This document shows positions 1 through 13,925 of a stretch of 64,000 nt of DNA, piece after piece. The notes below the pieces were generated by a model. The model was given only the letters and a program-made list of their open reading frames with translations. It did not search any database and was not told the origin of the DNA. This stretch comes from Capsaspora owczarzaki ATCC 30864 (lineage: Eukaryota; Opisthokonta; Filasterea). A program made the translations under genes and the position numbers. The stretch spans positions 721,587 through 785,586 of the forward strand of contig NW_011887297.1 in NCBI RefSeq assembly GCF_000151315.2. The letters run 5' to 3'. Position 1 is the stretch's first letter; each line of letters begins with the position of its first letter.

Positions 1-1575
1 CTGCAGCGGCAGCTCCTGTTGAACCGAAAGGGCTGGAGCTAAAATGGAAGGTGCAAAATCGCCGGGAGGCGTCATGCTCTGGGCCTCCTCTTGCGTCTCT
101 TCTTGCGTCTCTTCTTGCGTCTCTTCTTGCGTCTCCAGACTCTCATTTTCTCCGGAAGAATGGTGTTCAGCATTGTCAGCGGTCTCGACCACGAGAGTGT
201 CAACCGGCTGCCCCTCTGGTGTTGCTGGATGAACGGTAGTTTCCGTTTCCGTTGTTTCTGTGCGAACGGCGGTCTCGCCCACATTCAGGTTCCCAGAATT
301 GCCTTCTGCCGACGGCGTCGCATCCATTGGAATTTCGGTGCTAGTATTCAGCTCTGACAGCTCGGGGAGATGCTCTGTCGGCAAAGGCAGAAATTCCGAA
401 ATGGGAAGGATCTCCTCTTCCTGCATCGGCTCGGCTTTGCTCGCATCATGCTTTGCGCGTCGTTCGTTGCGTCGTAGGAACAGTTGAGGCTCTGTCGTCT
501 TTCGTTGCTGCCCAGAATGTGAACGGTGAGGTACAAGACGAACCAACACAAAGCGTTCAGTCGCACCTGGGAAACCACCGCGCATCATCCATCCGTCCTC
601 AACATACCACTTTGGGTCGCCAAGCCCAGGAACGCGCGGCTCTGTGAATTGCACCCAGATCAATGCGTCGAGGGGGCTGAGCCACGGCGCGTCGTGGTCG
701 CAATGCCAAGATTTGGATGACAGGGTTCCAAGGCACAGCGACAACCTCGGGCATGGCGATACTGCTATTTCGCTGGTCGTGCTGCGCCATCTCCTGTGAC
801 GGCTCTCTGCTCATCGTTCGTGCAGCCTTTGGCGCGGGGAATGACCGATCTGGTGCCGGTCGCTTTTGCCGCGAGTCGTTGGAAGCGGTGCTGTTCGTTC
901 TGACCTGCGATGGTGTACTTTGTGTTGTTCGTGTCTGCCCTTGGGAAGCATCTTGCACCTTCTTGGCTGGCGGCACAGCAGCAGCAGGAGCAGTGGTCTC
1001 GAATCTCGTTGGTCTGGTAGACGCGAACGGCGACAAACGCTTAGCTCGCCGTCCTTCCAACTCCGGCACTGAGGTTGACTCGCCACTCGTGTGTTCGTCA
1101 GACGCATCATCAGAAGTGCACTGATTCTGAGCTGCGGCGCTGACCTGCTCTGGTTGTTCGTTGGCCGTCTGCATCCTCATTCTGCGTGTGGATACACCCA
1201 ACGTGGATGGACCAGTCGTCCGCGGCATGGCTGTCTCGGTAACAGACGACGACGATGACGATGACGATGACGATGATGACGATGTCGGCATAGCATCCGT
1301 CTCGGTCGTCCCGTTCGACGATGGCGGGAAAACGAGCTTGGCTGCGCTGGCTCGCTCGTGCATCTGCGCCGCCGCCTTCGACACTGCGGCCTGCCAATGA
1401 CAACATAGCAAAGTTCAATGCCAAGTGAGTTTCGGAATGGGTCCGGGACCGGGTCCGAGGCGGGGAGGGGAGGGGGTTAGGGTTGGCAGAGCACTGTGTT
1501 TACCATGAGATTGTCCAAGTCCTCAATGGCGCAGGTTGGAGCAAAGTCTGGCCTTCCCTGCTCTGCGCGCAGCAT
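1..1575 (-). CDS. Unidentified Ser/Thr/Glu-rich protein, partial at left edge
   Basis: I do not recognise this gene. A plausible first exon (1504-1575, 24 codons starting MLRAEQGRPDF) splices through GTAAAC to 1390, where the frame continues AAVSKAAAQMHERA. A long low-complexity region follows, with a run of about 13 Ser encoded by a GACGAT-type repeat near 1245-1285, then basic and Ser/Pro-rich sequence. Around 680-760 the reading frame must change: upstream sequence reads in one frame to a stop near 600, while a second frame carries a globular-looking stretch (WLSPLDALIWVQFTEPRVPG) and then a Glu/Thr-rich tail with four 12-base EETQ repeats at about 88-135, open to the edge. No good GT-AG pair joins the two frames, so either an intron was missed or one base is wrong. 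The start is tentative and the 3' end lies outside the window. Confidence 0.45.
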
Positions 1576-1959
1576 GACGAGCTTGAGGTATCTGGTTCAT
1601 GTTTCGAAAAAAGCACAGGATCAGAGTGAGTGCTGGTCGTTTGGAGGCAGTTGCAAGTGGATTTCAATGCTCTTGTTACAGCTGATCAAAGGACGAGTAC
1701 GACATGAACACAAGGAAACTGACTGACTGTCTCTCATATCAATGTTATTGTCAATGTTGTTGAATTCACTTGGAATAGTCAAACATGTCAAAAACGCCGA
1801 CAACAGCTGCATTTGGGACTTTGACAGCTCCGAACTCGCTCAACTCAGCTCATTGAGAAATGTAGTGCATGCTGAATTCCAGATCTTACTGTAATAGAAA
1901 CGAACCGCATCAAACAACAACAGACCAGTCATCTTCTCATTGTTGTGCAGTAGAAGGTC
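1576..1959. promoter_or_regulatory. Likely divergent promoter region between the left-edge gene and HIS3
   Basis: These 384 bases separate the putative start of the minus-strand gene from the HIS3 start. I see no convincing coding exon. The region is AT-richer than its neighbours. The divergent arrangement suggests shared regulatory sequence, but no specific site is recognised, and an upstream exon of the minus-strand gene could hide here. Confidence 0.35.
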
Positions 1960-2613
1960 ATGTCGAGCGGGACGATCAGTTCAATGTCGGGTTCGGGTTC
2001 GGGTTCGGGCTCGGGTGTGCAGCGCAGCCACCCGCGGACGGCGTCCGTCACGCGCAAGACAGCCGAGACCGACATCAAGCTGACGCTGAACGTGGACGGG
2101 ACTGGCGTGCACACGATCGACACTGGCGTTGGGTTTCTGGACCACATGCTGAGCGCGCTGTCCAAGCACTCGCGGATGGACCTCGTCCTAACCTGCAAGG
2201 GCGACCTGCACATTGACGACCACCACACGGTCGAGGACTGCGGCATTGCGCTCGGACGCGCCTTCCACACGGCCCTGGGCGATCTCAAGGGCATTCGCCG
2301 CTTTGGCCATGCATACGCCCCGCTCGACGAGGCCCTCGCTCGAGCTGTGGTCGACATCTCAGGGCGGCCATTCGCAGACGTCAATCTCGATCTCAAGCGC
2401 GAGCGCATCGGCACGCTGTCCTGCGAGATGATCCCGCACTTCCTCGAGTCGTTCGCGACCGCCGCTTGCATCACCCTGCACATTGACGTCCTCAAGGGCA
2501 AGAACGACCACCACAAGAGCGAATCGTCATTCAAGGCCCTGGCATTGGCCATCCGCTATGCAGTCGCCTCCTCGGGCATTGATGACATTCCCAGCACCAA
2601 GGGTGTCTTGTAG
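1960..2613 (+). CDS. HIS3: Imidazoleglycerol-phosphate dehydratase (histidine biosynthesis)
   Basis: Intronless gene for a 217-residue protein, the usual length for this family. It dehydrates imidazole-glycerol phosphate to imidazole-acetol phosphate in histidine synthesis. Family signatures are clear: [14 protein letters not shown] near residue 52, the metal-binding [10 protein letters not shown] near residue 85, and [17 protein letters not shown] near 180, followed by the typical DIPSTKGVL end. The HHKSES form of the last motif is the one I associate with fungal enzymes. The first 25 residues are a non-conserved Gly/Ser stretch (GSGSGSGSG) encoded by a short GGTTCG-type tandem repeat. The start is the first ATG before the conserved domain. 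The enzyme is absent from animals, so its presence argues for a free-living or partly autotrophic protist. Confidence 0.96.
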   Translation: MSSGTISSMSGSGSGSGSGVQRSHPRTASVTRKTAETDIKLTLNVDGTGVHTIDTGVGFLDHMLSALSKHSRMDLVLTCKGDLHIDDHHTVEDCGIALGRAFHTALGDLKGIRRFGHAYAPLDEALARAVVDISGRPFADVNLDLKRERIGTLSCEMIPHFLESFATAACITLHIDVLKGKNDHHKSESSFKALALAIRYAVASSGIDDIPSTKGVL

Positions 2614-3222
2614 AGAGAGAGCGAGCATGAGCTTTTGGGGTTGTTCCAGTCGTTTGTCAAGTCCAGTCGTTTGTCCAGTCCAGTCGTTTGTCCAGTCGTT
2701 TGCCATGTCGTTTCGGGTCGGTTTCGGGGTTGTGGAACGCTTCTTTTGGATGCTGCTTCGATGCGTTGCCCTTGCTTTGCATTGCCTTCGCTTTGTGTTG
2801 CAACCCCCATGCCAATCACAGCTTTGATTTTGATCTGCTCCCGATAGCTTCGTCCATTCAACATTCGGCTCACAGTGAACGTTGGTCGAGTTGTGTACTG
2901 TAGAAACCAAACGCAGAACGTACTCGTACGAACTTTTTCATGTCTACAATTAGCTCGACTTCGCAAGTGAGGATGGCGAGGGAAGCGAGCGAGATAGATG
3001 GGATGGCTTCCAATCCTTGTCTGAGTTGCCTGGTATCTGATCCGGTCAGTCTCCATTTTGTTTGCTCTTCTGTTCCTTTCTTCTTCTTGTTTTTTTTTTT
3101 CCAATAGTGTTTCTTTGTCGGTGTCGGTGTGTGTACTTGTACTTGTGTCTGTGTGTGTGCGTGTATCTTGTGCGCGTCAGTAGGCTGCACTTCAATCTCA
3201 GTCTCAGCAACTGCGCGCCCAA
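2614..3222. other. Non-coding spacer between HIS3 and TAF1C
   Basis: This stretch holds the HIS3 3' end and the TAF1C 5' flank. At about 2646-2703 there are four to five imperfect copies of the 11-base unit CCAGTCGTTTG. T-rich and TG-rich tracts sit at 3085-3170, just upstream of the TAF1C start. No gene is seen. Confidence 0.6.
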
Positions 3223-6200
3223 ATGCAGTTCCCGCCAAACCCTTCAGCGGCGGCTGACTATGGCGTCCAGGCAGCCATGTTCAGCTACACCACTGCGCCT
3301 GCATCCGACCCTGAGCCGCCTCTTCAGACGTCCCTGTCATCATGGTCGCTGCCATCGTCGCTGCCATCGTCGTCGTCATCGGCCATGAGGCGGCAGGTGC
3401 AGGCGCTCGTGTTTGCCAACGACACCCTCCCGCCAGTCGCTACGAGCGCGGCAGCCGCTTCAGTCGTGCAGTTCTCGCAGCAGGACAAGGCGTCGGGACT
3501 GCGGGTGGTCGGTGGACGCGGCGGGCTGCTTGGGCGCTCCTCCAATGCTGCCGCTCTACCGCTCACGTCCGTCGGCGGGAGTCTGCACGGTGTGCGGCCG
3601 CTGTTCCCGCTGCTGCCATTCGCATATCCCAAGCTGTACATGGATATTGATGCTGAGCATTCCCAGCACCAGCCGGGCGGCGGTGGTTGGTCGGGCAAGA
3701 GCAGCACTTCCGACAAGCTACACCGCTCGACGAGTCTGAAGCTGCCAGATGCACTCGGATCGGCCATGATTCCGCAAGAAGTGCTACAGGACTTGCTTCG
3801 TGGCGACTCGGGCGACGGGAATACCGCGACTCCAGAACCGGAACACGTCTCGTCCCATCCCGCACCCAGGCTTGGAAACACGCTTGTTTCATTCCCGCTC
3901 GACCTCGTCACGGCACCAACTGATGATGGCCCAAATGCTGCTCATCGTGGTAGCCATTCCACTCAGTCTGAGGCCGCTTTCCGAGCTGTCGCCTATGTGA
4001 GTGGACCGCTTCAAGACACAATCGGTACGTTCCGTTCTACATTCTGAGATTTTGAGCAAAGCAGTCAGTCAAACATGCTGCTATGACTCACATCGTTTTC
4101 TTCATCCTCTTTTCATCTGCATCGCGAGTAGCTCTACGACGCTATCACATTGACAAAACAGGAGACAGTGGTCGAGCCTCTGGTGATGTGATTCAACTGG
4201 CAATGCGCGGCGGTCCAATCCGTCAACTCGCCTGTGGCACAGAGCACAGTAAGCGAGAGTTGTTGTTGTTGCTGCCCCTCTTGTCTGTTGTTGCAAGCCT
4301 CGGGGAAGGTGGATGGTCGTGGCGGCGGCTCGTTGTTCGTCGCTGTCTGAGCTTGTACATTATTGCTTTAGATGCAACATTCCAGCCGGGCCTCCTTGGT
4401 GTGCGGGGAATGTATTCGGCTCTGCTGTTTGATACAAGCAACCTCCAAAAGACAGTTGCGACCCATTGCGCTCGCCCCGACACTCGCTCGTCCTCCCGGG
4501 CGCTTTCCTTCGATATTGATGCGCTGCAAGACGACTCGCCGCTCAAACCCCTCTTTTGCGAAACATTCGACACGCAACTTGCTGATGTTTGCGTTAATCC
4601 GCACATTCCGTCAGAGTGTGTGATTCTATCAGATCAAGGCACCGTACGATTGTGGCATGCGCGTTTCGGGCTCACGGTCGAACGCGCTGGCCACTCCTCG
4701 CCATCCTCGTGGCGTCGCGCTCTATTTACGCATCATCCGCGCGTACTGTACGAATGCGATGAGCATTGCGTTTCTCTCTTTGATTTTCGGGTACGCAGAC
4801 GTCGTTTTTGGTTGACAAGTCGGTTGTTGGAAACGGTGGTTTTTTTTTTTTTTGTTGGTAGTTTTTTTTTTGTTTTTTTGGTTGTTGTCCGCACACTCAC
4901 CTTTGACATGTGCCCCTACCTTTGAAAAGGATCCGACACGAGCCCGGTCAAGCATTTTAACATTGCCACATGCCCAATTGTCTGCTCTAGGCACCAGCAT
5001 CTGTGCGGCTGCCGCTCCTCAAGCCGACCAATCTGCGAGCGATTTACTCTACGTCACGACATCAACGTCAATCTGCGTTCTGGATAAGCGCATGACGCAA
5101 CGGCCGTTGCTGTCTGTTGTCCATCACTTGCAGCACGAACCGCCGACCATTCTGCAGGTGGCTGTGAATCCTGAAGACCCGCGCGAACACATTGTGCTAG
5201 CAGCCAATCGTCACCGCCAGGAAGCAATTGGGCTTGTTGTTCATACGGCGACGACGACTGAAGCGTGGTCGCCTGTTCCATTTCCGTGGACGCCGCGACT
5301 CTCGCTCCCCCAGCATGATTTGGCGCGTGTTGATCCGCACCAGACGCAATCCTTGCTCAGGCCGCTTCAAAAGGAGGCGCGGTTTGCCCTCCGATCAGAA
5401 GCCCTGTTTGTCAAGGCAGAGCGACCTGCACATCTCTCACTCGGTGAAGATGGTGATGGTTCATCCCTGAAGAGCGCCAATACGCAAGCATCTTCATCGG
5501 AGGTGAGCTCGGAACGCGACTTTAAAGCCGAAGACCAGCAGTCTTCCAACGCTGCTGCTGCTGTTATTGCCGCCGCCGCCGCCACATTCATGGGCGGTGT
5601 GGGCCACAATGATGCCAACCACGGGCTGGGCGCTGCGCCCTTTCCGCAAGGCATCTCCACCACCATCAAATTGCCGCCGCGATTCACAGCGATTCCCTTC
5701 CGAGTGGCGAGTTACAATACGCTGTCGCTTTCCACGCTTGCTCAGCGGCTGACCAGTGCGCCCAATCGATTGCATGCTGCTCTGAACGGACTGGCGTTTG
5801 TTGGGCCTTTTCAGCGCCCGGGACCCAATGACGAGCCAAAGTGCTGTGGGCTGCATGTTTTGCTCTCATCGTCGTGGGGTGACGTCTTTTACCAGCCGTT
5901 TGAACTGCCCGGGGGCATGAGTGATAAGAATGCTTCTTTCCCCTCCGCGTCGTCTTCCTCCGCTTCCTTGAGCGCTTCCTTGAGCGTTGCGAGGAATGCC
6001 TCGGAGCGCCGCGTCGATGAAGGGCTTGAAGTCACCTTGTTCCGGGGCGCGCCACCCTCGCTTCCTCGGCATGAAAGTGTTCTCGCCGATGAGCAGCAGA
6101 TGCGTGACTTGCACGAGGCTCTGGCAAACGTCAAGGAACATCAGTTTATCGACTTGTCCAAGGTCTATCAATGTGCGTTTTCGGTTTTTTCTACTATGTT

Positions 6201-7312
6201 GTGATCGGTTGGTCCTCTTCCTTCATGGCCTGTTGTTTGCTAAATTGCTGTTGTACTTTTTTTTTTGGAGCAGACATGTTGAGCCCACCCGCCTACTCTG
6301 ACTCCCTGCCATCTTTGGAGGAGCTTGACGCGCTGGACGAGCAAATTGTCGCCCGCCTCAAAACTGGTCCAGCCACAGAGTAAGTTGCTGTGTGGGGTTG
6401 GGGAGGTTGGGGCGGGAGCTTGTCATCATCTGCTTGATACTCGTGCGCTGACGCCTCGTTCTTGAAAGACGCGATCTGGCTGCTTTGTTACTCCCAGTGC
6501 GTCAGACGCCACTGTCCGTCGAGCAGACCTCGCTCCAAGCAGCGTTACAGCGCCTCGAGCGGGATGGAACGATTTGTTTGCTTCATTCGCGACCTGATCC
6601 GATGCGTGAGCTCGAGTCAAGGTCTTCCTCCTCAAATAACGCGGTTGGTGCAAGCGAAGCCCGGCACACTATTGCCTATGCATTGACCACCAGCGAGCTT
6701 CTTCAGCCCTCCGAGCGCTTGCTTTCCGATACCAAGTCGATGGTTGTGCCAAATTCGACCGGGGCACTCGGGTCATCGACACTTCTGTGGCAGTACATGC
6801 AAGAGCGATGGGACGCCATGGCAACGTCAGAAACGCCCGCGGAAGCTGTCGATGACGAGATGGACGAAACGCTTGGCGATTTACAGCCCGTGCGCATCAA
6901 GACATCCTCGAGCCAGAGCAGTCGAAAGAAGAGTGCCCTTCGAGCGCAACGCGCAGCAGCAGGAAACGCTTCGCCCGTTGGTTCTCCGCGCTCCAACCGC
7001 GGCGTCACTTTCAAGTCGGTCGCCGCTGCAGGCAGCCCCCTTCCATCGGCAGCGTCGCCCTCTCTCTTCTCTCAGTCGGTTTCTCGCTCAGGCTCTGGTG
7101 CTTTTACGCCCCCGCCCGTCCGCAGTGCAGTCACGCTTTCGCTCGACTTTTCACAGCCGTCCGAGTCGCCGCTCTCACAAAGCCTGTCATTCTCGCAGAG
7201 CTCATCCATCTTTCCAGCCTCTCAGCAGTCGACCAGCGGCGTTTCCAAAAAGCGGTCGGGAGACAGTCAACGAGGCTCGCAGTCGAAAAAGCCGCGCGTG
7301 TCTGGATTTTAA
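3223..7312 (+). CDS. TAF1C: TAF1C-like RNA polymerase I initiation factor (SL1/TIF-IB subunit)
   Basis: Six exons: 3223-4024, 4132-4248, 4372-4790, 4930-6172, 6274-6379 and 6469-7312. All phases match and give about 1176 residues, longer than the human protein (about 870). Recognition rests on the beta-propeller core. The segment VCVNPHIPSECVILSDQGTV followed by SSWRRALFTHHPRVLYECD matches the TAF1C pattern of a WD-like strand and then SSWRWADFTAHPRVL. LYVTTSTSICVLDKR matches the next blade. The C-terminus is Ser-rich and ends in a basic KKPRVSGF tail. In animals this protein sits in the SL1 complex with TBP and recruits Pol I to rDNA promoters; yeast Rrn6 is the counterpart. The N-terminal 260 residues are low complexity. 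The gene converges on VPS9D1 with only 119 bases between the stops. Confidence 0.82.
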
Positions 7313-7431
7313 GCGAGCGATGGGCTTGTTATTGGCTTTTTGTTTCCCTTCTTCTTCGTTTCTTCTTGGAAACTCGTTCTACGAGGATACATTTGAAATT
7401 GTTAACTATGATTCATATTAATACATCGCTA

Positions 7432-10068
<2,637 letters not shown>

Positions 10069-10272
10069 TTTAACTGTGTGCTCAGAGAAGTCACAAATCA
10101 AGGAATGAGGGATATGTGTGTCTAAAGGAGGAGCGATGGAGTGTGTTACTACCAATGAAATCGATTTACAAAAAATCAACAAACACACAAGCAACTAAAA
10201 GCAAACACAAAAAGCGAACGACGACTCTCAACACAACCTGAAGTGCATGTAGATACACTGATGCTACAGTAG

Positions 10273-13200
10273 TTAATTAATGCGATACTGCTTCAGCAAG
10301 TAGCGCTTGTCCTCACGCTCCTATCGACATGAGTCAAGGCCAAGTGAGCCCAAATAAACCAATCGAATCAACTCAGAATACGCTCCGAAGCATTACCATG
10401 TCCAATTGCAGCGTGGTCTCTTTCAGGCGCTCCTTGATTCCCTTCTTGGAGGCGTGCATGTAGTACAATGCCGAGCTGTTCAACAAGACCAAGAACAGGC
10501 AAAATAGAATAAGCAACGATAACACTCGATAACACTCGGCTCTCTTCACACGTTAGTCACATCTCGTACATGAGAAGCAGGGAGAATGGAACCAGGAATG
10601 CGACCGTGAACAAGTAGTTGGTGATGGCGAGAATCCAGCTCGGACCTCGTCGCAGCCAGTACGGAACAATCGAATAAATGGAGTCTAGGTTCTTGTGAGG
10701 GCCGCATGAGGGTTGGCCACTGCAGGGGGAAAAACGTGTTTGGCAGACACACAAGGGGTGAGATAATTCTGCACTTTCGGACGCTGCGTGCATGCGCTGT
10801 AGAAGCGCAATACGTACTCGACGAGAATGTAGCCCACAGGAATAAATACAAGAATCAGAGTCATGAGAAGGGTCAGCAAGAAGAAAGAGTTGGAGCGAGC
10901 CGCGGAGAAGAAGCGGCGGGGCTGCTTGGAAACGCGCAAGTACACAAACTTTCGAATGTAGAAAGTGATGATGATTGAAATGCTGCCAATGGCTGGCAAG
11001 ACTGGGCAGAAGAGACAGCCGAGCCTGCGGATGTTCAGACAGCAAGCGAAATGTGATGAGCAAAACGATCGCCCCCAAAGAACTTTGATGCTAAACAGGA
11101 ATCGTATGCTACAAACCAGATCAAAGTTTGACGGTAGGTCATGTCGAGGACGTTCTTGGACATGTCAAAGTCAACCTTGTTTCCACGATGCAGAATTTTG
11201 TCCTTCATGTAGCGCCAGCCAAATTGCTGGACGATCGTGAAGATGGAGCTGACCTGATTTGTTGGGAACGCATTGTTGTTGGAGATGGGAGGAACCACAC
11301 CAGACGGGAGATGAGTCGGCAAAATGGCAGCGGCACGAAAACGCAACAACGCCACACAGAATCGAGCTACCCTCCACTTACAATCAAGTCAATCACCAGC
11401 ATACGATACATTTCTTGGCCAATGCGGTTTTGCCAGCACTGGGTGGCGAGATTGCTCTGTCGCGTTTGCCAGATCGAAACAATGACAGCAATTACAGCCG
11501 CAAGACGCACAAAGAACGAGCTGTGCACCAGATTCAAACAAAACAAACGAACCGAAAACCAAAAAAAAATGACACAAAGGGTGAGCAAAACACGACGGCG
11601 CAACTCTCATTCGTCTCTTGCTGCTCGATACGTACCGGTAGACGGTGACTCGAAGCTCGACGTCCTGACTGCTCCACTTTTCCACTTCGAGCATTTTGGT
11701 AAAAATCCACGGCACGAGAATGTTCATGGCAGAGATGGAAGCGGGCGCCACGAGTTGAATTGCGCCGTCATCGAAGGCATGGGAGGCCTGCAGATCGATC
11801 AAGACGTACACCAGGTACGCGCAAAGCGCAAGAATCAGCAGACTGACAGTCATGCTGATGAGACGACGAACGAATCGCTTCGCCGTCTCCTTGGTCGTAA
11901 GCACGGCCTGGGCTGTTTCTTGGCGACTGTAGATTTCTTTGAGGGTGTGTGCAATACCAAGATGCATGGTGACTGCTCCATTGTCGTCGCGGATTGAGTA
12001 GTCCCAGGAACCAAGCACGGCCACGGCAAACGGGTAGGTCGAATCACGCGCGACGAGAGTGGTGGGATCACGATCTCGCGAAAACTTGGCACCAAGGCTG
12101 TACAAGATGGCAAAGAAACTGATGAGGTAGGTGACGCCGATGGCAATCACATAGGACAAATCCATGGAGTAGTGCGGGACCGAGTTGTCGTAACCAGCGT
12201 AAAACATTGGAGTCGTGGCGAGATAACCCTGAAGAGCACGTTCAACAATCGCGGGGGGGGGGAATTTCCAAAAGGCAGCAAAAAAATTTACCGGGTGAGT
12301 CAAGAAATGGAATGGCGGGTGGTGGAAACTGCTTGCTTCGCATTTTTGTTGGGTACTTACGCCACCGGTCAGCAAGTTGAGCGCGTTAAAGTCCACGGAT
12401 GAATTGCCAGTGGTCTGGCTGAGCTGCGGGAAGGTGGTGAGCGACAGCCAAATGATGGACAGGCCGATATTCAAGAGGAACAGCCACCGCGTAAACACAA
12501 AGAACGAAGCCACGGCAGTGCCGAGACGACCTTCGATAACCTTGATGGAGTGCCGGAAGATGGGAACGGGGTCCTTCTGCAACACCTTCTTGCGTTGGTA
12601 GCGATGTTTGAGGTAGCGAATCCACTTGGTCATGCTGTGGCCCAGGTTTTCGCGCTCCTTTTGCAGGTTCTTGGTCTTGGTGGCGCCAATTTCCATCTTG
12701 AGCGACTGCGTGCGCTCCGCCACCTCGTGTTCCGAGTACATTTCAGTGGAGCGCGTTCGCTTGACGTTCTTCAGAGTAGGCCGGTGCTTTAAGCGACGTA
12801 CCTCGGCCTGCTGGCTCAGGATGGTGGCCGTATCACCGATCGAGTAGGATTGCACCAACGGCGAGTGGAAGCCCTCCGCGCTCTGAAGCTGCTCTTCAAG
12901 CTGGCGTGTATGGAAGCGCAGCTCTGAGGGAAGCATGTCGAGAATCTCGCGCGCTTCCACCTGGGTTGTGGCGTCCAAGTGGTTGCTCGAGAGCGAACGC
13001 AACAATTTGCGGCTCGGCGCGTCAAGGTTTTCTTCCGGAGGCGGGGCAGCGGAGGCCACAGCCTTCGTCTTGCCCTTTCGAGCAGCCGGAGCGGCTTCGG
13101 CGGCTGGGACGCCCGCGCCCGAGTGGTCGGCTGGTTGAAGTGCCGGCTGAGGTTCCTGGTGCGCTTCTGCGTGGTAGCCGAGACTGGCCAGCTCCATGTT

Positions 13201-13925
13201 TTCAATCGCTCGGGACTGTCGCTTGCGCTCGAGGGGAGTCACAACAACTCCGAGATTGGAAAAGTTGCCGCGGGGATTGGCTGTGGGAGCATGCAAATCG
13301 ACCACCGGAGCGTTGTTGTATGCAGAGTTGGAGCGGCTGCGCTGGGGTGTGATGACTGGCGACGACGACCTCACAGACACGGTACCAATCTCACCACCGC
13401 CACCGTACGATGAGACGCTCGGGGGAATGAGCAGCGAGCTCGGGCGGGACGCTTCAGCCAGCAGCTGCTCCTGGAAGAACATGTCTTCCGGGGACATGGC
13501 GTTGGAACGACGGGCGCTCTGTTCCAGAATGGTTCAAGTAATGATGTTGTGAGAATGCGAGTTCCAACACGGTGGAAGCTGCGAATCAACAGCAAAAGCA
13601 AAAGCAATAGGCAAGAAGGGGGAGCTGAATGAAGTTGAAAAAAAAAAAAAAAAAAAGGCGAGAAAATCTGCAGCGCGGTTTGCCGCTCTCTGCTCGTCAG
13701 TCCTTGGCAACTGGCGGCACCACAGCCCGGGACGAGGCATTCAAGGATACAAACGTGCGCAGCGGAAGGGTATCGAGACGAGCTGAGCAGCGCAGCGAGC
13801 GGCGCAGGACTCTCGAACGTATCGAAGGAGGTTTTAAAAAATAATAATAAAAAAATGAAATCAAAAAGTGTTGTGGTTACCATTTGCTCGAGCGGCACAT
13901 CGGCAAAGCTATCGCGGTACGACAT
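10273..13925 (-). CDS. Transmembrane channel-like (TMC) family protein
   Basis: Nine exons on the minus strand: 13881-13925, 12361-13518, 11636-12228, 11382-11520, 11117-11253, 10818-11024, 10570-10719, 10397-10475 and 10273-10320. They total 852 codons with every phase consistent. The first 300 residues are cytosolic, Ser/Ala-rich and charged. The first membrane segment (TAVASFFVFTRWLFLLNIGL) is followed by an extracellular loop and further segments such as SYVIAIGVTYLISFFAILYS and RLISMTVSLLILALCAYLVY. The TMC signature around residue 627 reads CWQNRIGQEMYRMLVIDLI, a variant of the CWETxVGQE motif. Later motifs DMSKNVLDMTYRQTLIW and GPHKNLDSIYSIVPYWL also fit the family. Animal TMC1/2 form the pore of hair-cell mechanotransduction channels and are related to TMEM16 and OSCA proteins. 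The function in this organism is unknown. Confidence 0.92.
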
